From Bin34 sp963422415 (GTDB lineage Bacteria > Chloroflexota > Anaerolineae > Caldilineales > Caldilineaceae), in the NCBI GenBank assembly GCA_963422415.1, contig OY729430.1, positions 3,286,001 through 3,350,000 on the forward strand: a stretch of DNA of 64,000 nt, written 5' to 3'. Position numbers and translations under genes: made by a program. The notes under the pieces are model-generated. The model ran no database searches. It was not told the origin of the DNA and saw only the letters and a list, made by a program, of their open reading frames with translations. How positions within the stretch are numbered: the first letter of the stretch is position 1; each line of letters starts with the position of its first letter. Positions 18,125 to 27,680 of the stretch are shown here, in pieces.

Positions 18125-19039
18125 ATGGTCACCACCAAAAAGATGGACCGCGCGCAGCTGCGCAATACAGTCGTGAACCTGCTCCGGACAGGGGCCCATT
18201 TCGGGCATTCCACCCATCACTGGAACCCCAAGATGGCTCGCTACATCTTCATGGAGCGCGGGGGACAGCACGTCATAGATCTCGAACAGACGGCGGGAGC
18301 CCTGGGGGAGGCCATGGCAGCTGTCAGGGAGGTGGCCGCCCGCGGGGGCAAGATCATCTTTGTTGGCACCAAGCGCCAAGCCCAACAGCCGGTGCGCGAA
18401 GCCGCCATGGCCTGTAGCATGCCTTATGTCAACATTCGGTGGCTGGGTGGCACGCTCACCAACTGGCAGACCATTTCCCAACGCATCAAGTATCTCAACG
18501 ACCGGGAAGCCCAATACGCGGCCGGGGAGTTCAACACCCTGAACAAGAAGGAGCGGTTGGGCATCGAAAAGGAAATCGCCAAGCTGAACCGGCGTCTCGG
18601 TGGCATCAAGGAGCTGACCGCCCCGCCCGACATGGTGTTCGCGGTGGACACCAACGAGGAGGATCTGGCCGTCAAGGAGTCCTACCGCACGAACAGTCCC
18701 CTGATGGCTATCGTGGATACCAACTGCAACCCGGATCCTGTGGATTATGTCATACCCAGCAATGACGATTCCCATCGGCCCATTCGTTACATCACGGGCC
18801 TCATCGCCAAGGCCATTCAGGAGGGTACCGAAATGCACCTCAAGAGCTTGGTCTCCACTGGCCAGGAAGAGGAAGCCGATCAACAGGAAGAGCCGGTCTA
18901 TGACATTGAGGATCCGGTGGAAGCCACCGAAGAGGACTTGCTCGGCCCCAGCGTACTGAAGCGGCTGGCTCAGGAAGACGACGAGCCCGAGGGGATGACT
19001 GCCACCGGTGACATGCCCACCGAGACCACTGCATCCTGA
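18125..19039 (+). CDS. rpsB: 30S ribosomal protein S2
   Basis: The protein is 304 residues. It has the S2 core with LLRTGAHFGHSTHHWNPKM, IHVIDLEQT-like region, VGTKRQAQ, VNIRWLGGTLTNWQT and the NPDPVDYVIPSNDD motif, so it belongs in the small ribosomal subunit. About 50 residues after the core form an acidic tail (EEEADQQEEP onward) not found in most S2 proteins. The ATG at 18125 follows TAGGAGAA. It leads the translation/nucleotide/lipid operon with tsf, pyrH, frr, uppS and cdsA. Confidence 0.97.
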   Translation: MVTTKKMDRAQLRNTVVNLLRTGAHFGHSTHHWNPKMARYIFMERGGQHVIDLEQTAGALGEAMAAVREVAARGGKIIFVGTKRQAQQPVREAAMACSMPYVNIRWLGGTLTNWQTISQRIKYLNDREAQYAAGEFNTLNKKERLGIEKEIAKLNRRLGGIKELTAPPDMVFAVDTNEEDLAVKESYRTNSPLMAIVDTNCNPDPVDYVIPSNDDSHRPIRYITGLIAKAIQEGTEMHLKSLVSTGQEEEADQQEEPVYDIEDPVEATEEDLLGPSVLKRLAQEDDEPEGMTATGDMPTETTAS

Positions 19040-19082
19040 TTGCACTCGCTCAATTCCAGTCATTAATTTTACAGGAAGGGAC

Positions 19083-19679
19083 ATGGCATCGATTACAGCC
19101 GCAATGATCAAGGAGCTGCGCGATGCGACCGGCGCCGGCATGTTGAATTGCAAGAACGCGTTGGTCGAGAGTGAAGGGGATTTTGAAAAGGCCACCGACA
19201 CCTTGCGCACCAAGGGCCTGGCCGGTGCCGCCAAGAAAGAGGGCCGCTCCGTACAGGAAGGCATGATCGGCTCCTATGTCCATGCCGGAGCCAAGAAGGC
19301 TTGCTTGGTGGAGGTCAACTGTGAAACCGACTTTGTGGCGCGCACCGATCAGTTCCAGGCGCTGGCCCGAGACTTGGCCATGCATATCGTGGCGGAAAAT
19401 CCCCAGTATGTGCACCGGGCGGATGTACCCGCGGCCGCCATCGAGCGAGAGCAGAACATCTATCGCGATCAGATGCGCAACGAAGGCAAGCCAGAGCACA
19501 TCATCGACCGGATTATCGCCGGTAAATTGGACAAATATTACAGTGAGACCTGTCTGCTCGAACAAGCCTTCATCAAGGATCCGGACAGCACTATCGCGGA
19601 CCTGATCAAGCGCAATATTGCAACTCTGGGCGAAAATATCGTGGTCAACCGCTTCAGTCGGTTCTCCATCGGTGACTGA
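19083..19679 (+). CDS. tsf: Translation elongation factor Ts
   Basis: The nucleotide-exchange factor for EF-Tu. At 198 residues it is the short form (like the Thermus protein), lacking the extra C-terminal subdomain of the E. coli protein. The UBA-like N-terminus (ITAAMIKELRDATGAGMLNCKNAL) and the TDFV-containing core (VNCETDFVARTDQF) are clear, followed by the LLEQAFIKDP loop. ATG 19083 follows AGGAAGG. It sits directly after rpsB, as in most bacteria. Confidence 0.97.
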   Translation: MASITAAMIKELRDATGAGMLNCKNALVESEGDFEKATDTLRTKGLAGAAKKEGRSVQEGMIGSYVHAGAKKACLVEVNCETDFVARTDQFQALARDLAMHIVAENPQYVHRADVPAAAIEREQNIYRDQMRNEGKPEHIIDRIIAGKLDKYYSETCLLEQAFIKDPDSTIADLIKRNIATLGENIVVNRFSRFSIGD

Positions 19680-19777
19680 CAGGTTCAACGACAGACCGTG
19701 GTTCCGTGTGGATGTCTTGAGCTTGATCCTCCGCGCGGAAACCTCTCCCTCACAACGCCATCGTCAGGAATCCGTTG

Positions 19778-20482
19778 ATGCATGATCGCGTCGTGATCAA
19801 AGTAGGCGGCGAAGCGTTTAGCGGCGCAGGCAACTTGGGCATCGACTTGGGGGAGGTCCGCATCATGGCAAACCGAATCAGCGAGGTGCACAGCCTTGGG
19901 GTTCAGATCGGCTTGGTGGTGGGAGCCGGCAATCTCTTTCGTGGAGTGGCGGGAGTCCAGCTGGGCATGTCCAAAGAGGTGACGGCCCACCATATGGGCA
20001 TGTTGGCGACGGCGGTCAACGCCTTGGCTCTGCAGGATGCTCTGGAAACGCTGGAAGTGCCGGTCCGTGTGATGACGGGGATCGAAATGCGGGCCGTGGC
20101 GGAGCCCTACATCCACAAACGGGCTCTGCGTCATCTGGAAAAGGGCCGGGTGGTTATCTTTGGCGGCGGCATGGGCAATCCCTTCTTCACCACGGACACG
20201 GCAGCGGCCTTGCGCAGCCGCGAAATCGGGGCCCGTGTAATGATCAAGGCCACCAAGGTGGATGGCGTCTATGATCAGGATCCGCAACAGGTGCGCGCCG
20301 CCGTGCCCTTCGCCCATCTCTCCTTCTCGGAGGCCATCGGCATGCGCGTGGGCGTGATCGACGGCACGGCTCTGACCATGTGCCGTGAGGCCAACATGCC
20401 CATCGTAGTGGTCAACCTATGGCAGAACGACAGTCTGATCAAGGCCGTACAGGGCAAGCCAGTCGGCACCATGATCTCCTGA
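19778..20482 (+). CDS. pyrH: UMP kinase
   Basis: The 234-residue enzyme phosphorylates UMP to UDP in pyrimidine synthesis and belongs to the amino-acid-kinase fold. Motifs: VVIKVGGEAFSG at the N-terminus, VVGAGNLFRG, GGGMGNPFFTTDTAAALR and KATKVDGVYDQDP. ATG 19778 has AGGAA upstream; the adjacent TTG 19775 would add one residue. It is the third gene of the rpsB operon, and it lies 98 bases after tsf, the longest gap in the first part of the operon. Confidence 0.97.
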   Translation: MHDRVVIKVGGEAFSGAGNLGIDLGEVRIMANRISEVHSLGVQIGLVVGAGNLFRGVAGVQLGMSKEVTAHHMGMLATAVNALALQDALETLEVPVRVMTGIEMRAVAEPYIHKRALRHLEKGRVVIFGGGMGNPFFTTDTAAALRSREIGARVMIKATKVDGVYDQDPQQVRAAVPFAHLSFSEAIGMRVGVIDGTALTMCREANMPIVVVNLWQNDSLIKAVQGKPVGTMIS

Positions 20483-20632
20483 CGACGTGGCCTTCAGATC
20501 GCCTCTGTCCGCAGGCGGTCTGGAAGACACGTTTAAGGGCCGGAGCATTTACAATAGGGAAAAGGCAGTCCTAATCGACTCCACGGCGCGTTTCGGACGG
20601 AGCGACTGCCATCCGCAACAGGGAGAACCGCC

Positions 20633-21190
20633 ATGATTGACGACCTCATCGTTGATATGCGCAACCGCATGGACCAATCCGTCGCCGCCCTCCAATCCAA
20701 TCTGGATACTATCCGCACGGGGCGATCCTCTACCGCCTTGGTGGAGCGTATCCCCGTGTCCTTTTACGGTGTCAACACTCCCTTGGTGCAGGTGGCCTCG
20801 CTCAGCATTCCAGATGCCCAGAGCATTCTCATTCGCCCCTACAACCCGGACGACCTGGCCACCATTGAAAAGGCCATTGCCCTGTCGGATCTAGGCATCA
20901 ACCCGCAGAACGATGGCAAGGCCCTGCGCTTGCAAATCCCGCCGTTGACCGAAGAACGGCGTCGTGAATTGACCAAGGTGGTGGGCGCCCGTGCCGAGGA
21001 AGGGCGCGTCGCCCTGCGCAATATCCGCCGCGACTCGGTGGCGGACCTGCGCGAGTGGCAAAACGAAGGGGAAATCACGGAAGACGATCTGCACGATGGC
21101 CAGCGGCAAGTGGACGAAATCACCAAGGAATTCGTGGGCCTGGTGGATCAAAGAGCCGCGGCCAAGGAAGAGGAGATCATGACCCTCTAG
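20633..21190 (+). CDS. frr: Ribosome recycling factor
   Basis: The 185-residue protein splits post-termination ribosomes together with EF-G. The family pattern is complete: the three-helix bundle with LDTIRTGRSSTALVERI, PLVQVASLSIPDAQSILIRPY, LGINPQNDGKALRLQIPPLTEERR and the helix ending REWQNEGEITEDD. ATG 20633 follows GGGAGAA. Its position between pyrH and uppS is the usual bacterial order. Confidence 0.98.
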   Translation: MIDDLIVDMRNRMDQSVAALQSNLDTIRTGRSSTALVERIPVSFYGVNTPLVQVASLSIPDAQSILIRPYNPDDLATIEKAIALSDLGINPQNDGKALRLQIPPLTEERRRELTKVVGARAEEGRVALRNIRRDSVADLREWQNEGEITEDDLHDGQRQVDEITKEFVGLVDQRAAAKEEEIMTL

Positions 21191-21221
21191 GTCCCGTCCT
21201 CCTCTGCTCTCTGCTTCTGCC

Positions 21222-21935
21222 ATGACCCCCAATCCCCCTCTCGCGGCGGTTCCGTCCCACATCGGCATCATCATGGACGGCAATGGTCGCTGGGCCCAAG
21301 CACACGGTATGACCCGCGCCGCCGGCCATCGCGCCGGCGTGGAAAACATCAAACCGATCGTGGAATACTGTGCCACAGTGGGCATTGGGACGTTGAGCCT
21401 CTTCGCCTTCTCGACAGAGAACTGGGATCGGCCGGCCGCGGAGGTGCGCAGCCTCTTGACGCTTCTGGAAATCGAAATCCGGCGACGCCTGGATGAACTG
21501 GATCGCATGGGAGCCCAGATCCGACACAGTGGCCGCCTGGACATCGTGCCACGCTTGCAGACGGCGATCCGCAAGGCTGTCCAGCAAACGGCAGACAACG
21601 ATCGCATCGTGCTTAACGTGGCCTTCAATTACGGCGGCCGCGATGAGATCGTGCAGGTAGCGCGCCAACTGATGCAATCCGACATGTCGCCCTTCGAGAT
21701 CACCGAAGAGATTTTCCACCAGTATCTGTACCAGCCGGATTTGCCAGACTTGGACATGGTCATCCGCACTGGTGGCGAACGGCGAATCAGCAATTTCATG
21801 CTGTGGCAGGCGGCATACGCCGAATATCTCTGGACAGACACGTTCTGGCCGGCCTTCGGCCCGCCACAGCTGGCGGAAGCCCTGCAGGAATTCAATCGCC
21901 GCTCACGGCGATTCGGCCAAGTCCAGAAACCCTAA
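21222..21935 (+). CDS. uppS: Isoprenyl transferase (undecaprenyl diphosphate synthase)
   Basis: The 237-residue cis-prenyltransferase makes the polyprenyl diphosphate carrier for cell-wall and surface glycans. Catalytic motifs: HIGIIMDGNGRWA with the metal-binding Asp, LFAFSTENW, LNVAFNYGGRDE, and RTGGERRISNFMLWQ followed by EYLWTD. Its stop shares an A with the ATG of cdsA (TAATG), so the two are translationally coupled. Confidence 0.97.
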   Translation: MTPNPPLAAVPSHIGIIMDGNGRWAQAHGMTRAAGHRAGVENIKPIVEYCATVGIGTLSLFAFSTENWDRPAAEVRSLLTLLEIEIRRRLDELDRMGAQIRHSGRLDIVPRLQTAIRKAVQQTADNDRIVLNVAFNYGGRDEIVQVARQLMQSDMSPFEITEEIFHQYLYQPDLPDLDMVIRTGGERRISNFMLWQAAYAEYLWTDTFWPAFGPPQLAEALQEFNRRSRRFGQVQKP

Positions 21936-22864
21936 TGAGCGCGCAAACCGAAGCGCGCATCAAGAAGATCCCCTCTCTGGGCATACGCGCCATTACGGTG
22001 GCGATGGCGGTGCCCACCTATGCCCTGTTTATATGGATGGGAGAATCCATCTGGGCCGGTGCCGTCATCTGGTCCGCAATCATTGCCGGCCATGAATATT
22101 TCAACTTGATGGAATCAGGGGGATATCCCACCAACAGCAAGTTGGGCATGCTGTGGATTGCCATCTTGATAGCCCGCTACAGCGGCGCCCTGGCCCAGAT
22201 CCCGCTGGTTGTAATCATTACCTGGGGCATGATGGCCCTGCTGGCCTCGGCCCTCTTTTCCCGCCGCACTCCATTCCTGACCTGGCTGTCCACCGCCGGT
22301 GGAGCCCTGTACATTGGATCGTCACTGGCCCTGCTGGTCCCTATTCGCCAGGCGGAAGCCGGCTTCTGGTGGCTGGTCTTTCTGCTGATCAGCACCTTCA
22401 TGTCCGACGTGGGAGCGTACATCATCGGCTCTCTCCTCGGCACCCATAAGCTGTGGCCGAAACTGAGTCCCAAGAAGAGCTGGGAAGGTCTGGCGGGGGC
22501 TCTGACTGTGGGACCTCTCAGTGGCCTGTGGCTGGTGTGGGCTTCCCGCCAGCCGGGCTTGGCGCAAGCGCTGTTGAATTTTTCCGAGCTGCCCGTCATG
22601 CAACGGGACTGGATTACCAACCTGATCGCCTTGGAGCCTATATATTTCGTGCCGCTGCCCATTGGCCTGGGCCTAGGCCTGACTCTTGGCGTTCTGATTG
22701 CCATCTTCGGTCAGATGGGCGATCTCACCATCAGCATGTGGAAACGGCATGTGGGAGCCAAGGACACCGGTACCATCTTCCGCGGACACGGAGGCATGCT
22801 GGACCGCTTGGACTCGCTGCTCTTCACCGCCCCCCTGGTCTTCACCTTCGTCCTGTTTTTCTGA
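21935..22864 (+). CDS. cdsA: Phosphatidate cytidylyltransferase
   Basis: The 309-residue inner-membrane enzyme makes CDP-diacylglycerol for phospholipid synthesis. It has about eight membrane helices, and the C-terminal signature SMWKRHVGAKDTGTIF-RGHGG-MLDRLDS is recognisable. One position usually Pro or Gly is Arg in this signature (FRGHGG), a mild deviation. The start at 21935 overlaps the uppS stop. It is the last gene of the operon; the next gene faces it from the other strand. Confidence 0.95.
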   Translation: MSAQTEARIKKIPSLGIRAITVAMAVPTYALFIWMGESIWAGAVIWSAIIAGHEYFNLMESGGYPTNSKLGMLWIAILIARYSGALAQIPLVVIITWGMMALLASALFSRRTPFLTWLSTAGGALYIGSSLALLVPIRQAEAGFWWLVFLLISTFMSDVGAYIIGSLLGTHKLWPKLSPKKSWEGLAGALTVGPLSGLWLVWASRQPGLAQALLNFSELPVMQRDWITNLIALEPIYFVPLPIGLGLGLTLGVLIAIFGQMGDLTISMWKRHVGAKDTGTIFRGHGGMLDRLDSLLFTAPLVFTFVLFF

Positions 22865-22926
22865 TTCCGAGACTAACCACATCCCACCGCTCAGGTTCTA
22901 CAATGGCCGTTGCGGAACCGTTGAAG

Positions 22927-23730
22927 TCAGGGCACATCCGCTGGCGCGACGCCGAACACCTGCAGACATTGGGACCGCCACGCTTCGCCTTGGCTCTGTA
23001 GGATCGGAACAAAGCGCTCCAACGCCCCATAGTGGTAAAAGGGTTCCAGATCCTGCACAAATTCCTCATGATGAATACGTCGCAACCCGTCGAGAGCCGC
23101 CGCCATGAGGGCAATCTCGATATTGGGGTTGGGGAGCTCTGCCGCTGACTGCACCTGGATCTGGCAGGCCACTTGGGACTGATCCGCCGGCGCCACGGTG
23201 CACTGGGCCTTGACTGCATCCGGCGCAGGATTGTGCACTGGATCCACCGAAGGCGGATGCTGGAATTCCACCGGCGTACCTGCATTGTCCAGTTCATCCT
23301 GCAGGGTGAACGTAATGTCCGACCAGACCATCTTTTCCTGGCTCATGAACGATCCCAGCGCGGCCAGACACGCCACCGAGGGCGTCGTCCAGTCATACGT
23401 CGGACTTTCATCAATGAAGGCGATGGGAATGCCCCATGGTGGAGGCAGATCCAGCCGGAGAACGCAAATTCCTTCCCAACAAGGAACGGAAGTGGCAACC
23501 AGCTCGGGGGTGGGATGCACCAGCACCGCAATCTCCGGTGTGGCCGTCCCTGTCACGTTGGGTGTCGCGGTGACCTCTGCCTCCGGCGTCGGAGACACCA
23601 CCGCGGTGACCACGGGGCGAGGCGAGGGAGGGGCGACCGGTCGCAGCCACAGGTACAGGCCGAAGGCAATCAACAATGTCAGGAGGGCGATCCCGACACC
23701 CTGTGGCACACGGCTGCGAACGAAGGACAT
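22927..23730 (-). CDS. Membrane-anchored hypothetical protein
   Basis: The protein is 267 residues. One N-terminal helix (about 11-29) is followed by a Pro/Thr-rich linker (about 32-75) that looks extracellular. A globular C-terminal domain of about 180 residues contains several Cys (CWEGIC, ACLAAL, AQC, VACQ). The topology suggests an anchored outer-face domain, perhaps disulfide-bonded. The family is not recognised. It is the last gene of the seven-gene operon, 15 bases after rpe. Confidence 0.75.
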   Translation of the reverse strand: MSFVRSRVPQGVGIALLTLLIAFGLYLWLRPVAPPSPRPVVTAVVSPTPEAEVTATPNVTGTATPEIAVLVHPTPELVATSVPCWEGICVLRLDLPPPWGIPIAFIDESPTYDWTTPSVACLAALGSFMSQEKMVWSDITFTLQDELDNAGTPVEFQHPPSVDPVHNPAPDAVKAQCTVAPADQSQVACQIQVQSAAELPNPNIEIALMAAALDGLRRIHHEEFVQDLEPFYHYGALERFVPILQSQGEAWRSQCLQVFGVAPADVP

Positions 23731-23745
23731 GGGGCCGAGGCTATG

Positions 23746-24411
23746 TTATGACAAAGCCTGGCGCAGGGCCTTTACATTGGCAGCTACAGAAGCCTGATCA
23801 TTGTAGACGCTGCTGCCCGCCACGATCATTTCCGCTCCGGCCTCCACGACGTCCCGCAGATTGCCCGGGCCGATTCCCCCATCCACCTCCAACCTCACGG
23901 GATGGGTTTGCGCCGTCAGCAAGTTGCGCATCCGCCGCAACTTGGCAGGAGAGGCCGCGATGTACGGGGCGCCACCAAATCCGGGAGGAACGCTCATGAT
24001 CAACACCACCTCCGCCAAGGGCAGCAGATCCTCGACCGAGTGGCATGCCGTTCCGGGATTCAAGGCGATGCCCGGGGTACAGCGCAAGTCGTGAATGACA
24101 TCCAGGGCTCGATAAGGATCCGAGCAGGCCTCGACGTGTATGGTCAGGCCATCGGCTCCTGCCGCGGCAAAGTCCGCCAAATGCCGCAGCGGATTCTCCA
24201 CCATAAGATGCACGTCTAGGTACAGATCAGTACAGGCGCGCACATGGGACACGACACCGGCTCCGAACGTGATGTTGGGCACGAAGCGCCCATCCATCAC
24301 ATCCAGGTGCATGCCGTCCACGCCCGCTGCAGCGGCCGCTTCTATGTCCCGCTGCATGTTGCCAAAATCCGCGGTCAGAATGGAGGGCAGAAGTTGAATT
24401 CGGGATGTCAT
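23746..24411 (-). CDS. rpe: Ribulose-phosphate 3-epimerase
   Basis: The 221-residue TIM-barrel enzyme interconverts ribulose 5-phosphate and xylulose 5-phosphate. Motifs are intact: LLPSILTADFGNM, MHLDVMDGRFVPNITFG (metal His and catalytic Asp), HLMVENP, MSVPPGFGG and LEVDGGI for the phosphate site. ATG at 24411. It is embedded between DUF971 and an anchored hypothetical protein in the DUF4129-MoxR operon, an unusual place for a pentose-phosphate enzyme. Confidence 0.96.
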   Translation of the reverse strand: MTSRIQLLPSILTADFGNMQRDIEAAAAAGVDGMHLDVMDGRFVPNITFGAGVVSHVRACTDLYLDVHLMVENPLRHLADFAAAGADGLTIHVEACSDPYRALDVIHDLRCTPGIALNPGTACHSVEDLLPLAEVVLIMSVPPGFGGAPYIAASPAKLRRMRNLLTAQTHPVRLEVDGGIGPGNLRDVVEAGAEMIVAGSSVYNDQASVAANVKALRQALS

Positions 24412-24450
24412 GGGCTTCAGCCGGAAAATACGGCGGGACCCAATATGGCC

Positions 24451-24792
24451 CTACCTGCAATCCTGCGCGCCGCGTTCTCTCTGTGTATAAAGCCAGGAAA
24501 AGGAATAGATACCTGTATTGTGTCCATCCTGCCAAGTAAAGCGAAAGGCGTACCCGCCCACCGGTTCAACCGCTATCACTTCGGCGCTAGGAGGCGGCTT
24601 GGAACTGAGTTCCAACAGGTCAGACGTCTCCTTCCTTTCTTCGCGCAGCGTGCGACATGTAGCACAGGGGCAATTGGCCCGTAGCCAAGGCAAAGAAAAG
24701 GAACTGGTCTCGCCATTGTGCCATATGACGGCCAAAATCGCCTGGGATCGTATGACGCGCAACCGTTTGGGGGCGTGAGAGACTTCGGACAT
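24451..24792 (-). CDS. DUF971 (GBBH-like N-terminal) domain protein
   Basis: The protein is 113 residues and has the DUF971 pattern: a strand-rich start, the Cys-containing segment LRANCPCATCR, then AVEPVGGYAFRFTWQDGHNTGIYSF and WLY near the end. The domain is shared with the N-terminus of gamma-butyrobetaine hydroxylase and is often linked to Fe-S proteins; here it stands alone. The role is unknown. It begins six bases after the DUF58 stop and is followed by rpe. Confidence 0.88.
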   Translation of the reverse strand: MSEVSHAPKRLRVIRSQAILAVIWHNGETSSFSLPWLRANCPCATCRTLREERKETSDLLELSSKPPPSAEVIAVEPVGGYAFRFTWQDGHNTGIYSFSWLYTQRERGAQDCR

Positions 24793-24798
24793 TGGACC

Positions 24799-26085
24799 CT
24801 AGGCGCTCTGTATGGCGAGCGCTCGGCCGCGGGTGGGACGGCCCAAGGCCCGCTGAACGACTTCAGGCAAGGGCTGTTCCACATCCCATTCACAGATCTG
24901 CACGCCGCCGCGGGCCAGCTGGTTCAGCAGGTGCCGACGTTCCAGAGTGGCCAGCCGCTGGGCCAGTTCCCGCTGCGGATCGTCTTCCAAAGTCCGCATT
25001 TCAAGGGAAACCGGATCAGGAATGAGGATGATCAACTGATAGCCCTTGGCGCGGAGAGCCAGCAGGCTGGTCAGATCCTCGGGACTCAAGGGACTTACCA
25101 TGATCAGCAGACAGCGGCTGGGGAAAAGGCGTACGGGCAAATGGTCGAGCCGTCGAAAGAGCGGGCTTTCCTCAATAGACGCGCTTGCCAATGACCGCAG
25201 AATCTTTTCATGCTGCATCTTGCCAGAACCGGGAAAGGTCCAGTTGATAGGGCCGCCGAAGATATACAGGCCCACCCGATTTCCATAGGAGAGCAGGGCC
25301 TCCGCCAAGGTGGCGGTGGCCTGAATGCCGTATTCCAATAGATTCCGATCCCCTCCCAGCAGATTGGTGGCGGCGCGCACATCCAGCAACAATCCCGAAT
25401 CAATGGCGCGTTCCATCTCAAATTCATTGACAAAAAGCGCCGATTCCTGGCGGGCGGTAGCCCGATGATTCAACCACCTCCAATCGTCTCCATACTGGTA
25501 TTCGCGCAAACCGTAGAATTCCACTCCAGGGCCACCCTTGTGGGCGGGAATCAGGCCAGGATAGACTCGGGTGCGGCGCACCCGAATGTTCAAGGCGGTG
25601 GTGGCCACGCCCCGCGGCAGCACAAAGAGCCGCTGCGGTGCAGCCCGCGTGGCGCGGCGTGAAATCAGCCCAAATGGATCCGTGACTTCCAGTTCCATGG
25701 GCGGCAGCACGTAATATCCGCGCGGTCCCTGCACAGCCAGCGGCACCTGGATTTCGGAACCCTCTTCGAAGGGGGCCAGAAACTCCGCACTCCCTTGGGT
25801 CAATCGGAGGCCTTCCGGCATAGGCATGCGGACCCGCACCTCTTCCAAGGCGCCCTTGGGGTCCCTAAGGGCAAGGGCAAGACGCACTTCTTCATTGTGG
25901 CTCACGCGATCCACTGCCAAGACGCGATCCACTTCCACGGCTACCGTTTCGGGCCGCCAGTGGAAGGCCGCGGCCAGAAACAACAGCAACGGCACCGTCA
26001 GTGACAGCGCCGGCCCGCTCACGGCGGCCAGACCTGTCACCAAGGTAATGCTGAGAACCAGCGTCAGAACCAGAATGCGCGGCAT
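24799..26085 (-). CDS. DUF58 domain protein
   Basis: The protein is 428 residues. Two N-terminal helices are followed by a beta-rich region and the DUF58 block GVEFYGLREYQYGDDWRWLNHRATARQE. A von Willebrand-like fold follows (LLLDVRAATNLLGG onward). DUF58 proteins pair with MoxR ATPases and are thought to act with them in chaperone or maturation work at the membrane. It lies six bases after moxR, in keeping with that link. Confidence 0.93.
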   Translation of the reverse strand: MPRILVLTLVLSITLVTGLAAVSGPALSLTVPLLLFLAAAFHWRPETVAVEVDRVLAVDRVSHNEEVRLALALRDPKGALEEVRVRMPMPEGLRLTQGSAEFLAPFEEGSEIQVPLAVQGPRGYYVLPPMELEVTDPFGLISRRATRAAPQRLFVLPRGVATTALNIRVRRTRVYPGLIPAHKGGPGVEFYGLREYQYGDDWRWLNHRATARQESALFVNEFEMERAIDSGLLLDVRAATNLLGGDRNLLEYGIQATATLAEALLSYGNRVGLYIFGGPINWTFPGSGKMQHEKILRSLASASIEESPLFRRLDHLPVRLFPSRCLLIMVSPLSPEDLTSLLALRAKGYQLIILIPDPVSLEMRTLEDDPQRELAQRLATLERRHLLNQLARGGVQICEWDVEQPLPEVVQRALGRPTRGRALAIQSA

Positions 26086-26091
26086 GAAAGG

Positions 26092-27062
<971 letters not shown>

Positions 27063-27066
<4 letters not shown>

Positions 27067-27680
27067 TCCGCTTTGTCTCTTGTATGGGTCTCTTCTTCCA
27101 GGTAGGCAACTATGTCATGGGGATCCACCCGCGGACCGGGCTGTCGCGGCGAGGGCATTGCGAAGTCGGGCAGCCAGTGTCGGTACCGGACCCACGGACC
27201 CTGACCACTTTCCACTTCGGCGGCGAAGTAGGCTTCAAAGGGCTGGGGCAGAACCACGCGCAGCTGACCTTCCTCCTGTCCCGCACGCTCTTCCTCCAAG
27301 GTGGCTTCTCGATCCAGCAAGTCGTGGGTCAGACGGCGCAGGGCCTGGGCCAATGTCCATTGACCGTAGCCCTGCGCCTGCCCGCGTTGCAGCAAGCGTT
27401 GCCACCGTGCGACAGGACCTCGGCTGCTCACGGGCAATGCGGAGCGGCGGGAGCGGGGGGAACGGGTCATGGACAGACTGCGCAAGGCCAGAAAGGCGGC
27501 GATCAGCGTGAGAATGCCCCAAAAGACTCCGTGGGGCAGACTGCGCAGGAAAAGTTCTCCCACCCAGATCGTATAGAAAGCGGGCCGCAGCAGAATCTCC
27601 TGGACGAAGCCGCGGACCATGATGCCGGCTCCCAGAGACACCAACACCAACGCTCCGAGTGGGACCACGCGCCAGATCAC
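27063..27680 (-). CDS. Membrane protein of the MoxR operon
   Basis: The protein is 205 residues with two N-terminal hydrophobic helices (about 4-24 and 45-68). A basic linker follows, then a cytosolic-looking domain containing LTHDLLDREATLEEERAGQ. The GTG at 27680 overlaps the stop of the DUF4129 gene (GTGA), so this start is favoured over the longer frame. No family is recognised. It may hold the MoxR/DUF58 complex at the membrane, an inference from context only. Confidence 0.8.

Noticed and set aside
17819..19264. Minus-strand frame of 481 codons
   Set aside because: Antisense to rpsB and tsf; both have full family motifs on the plus strand.
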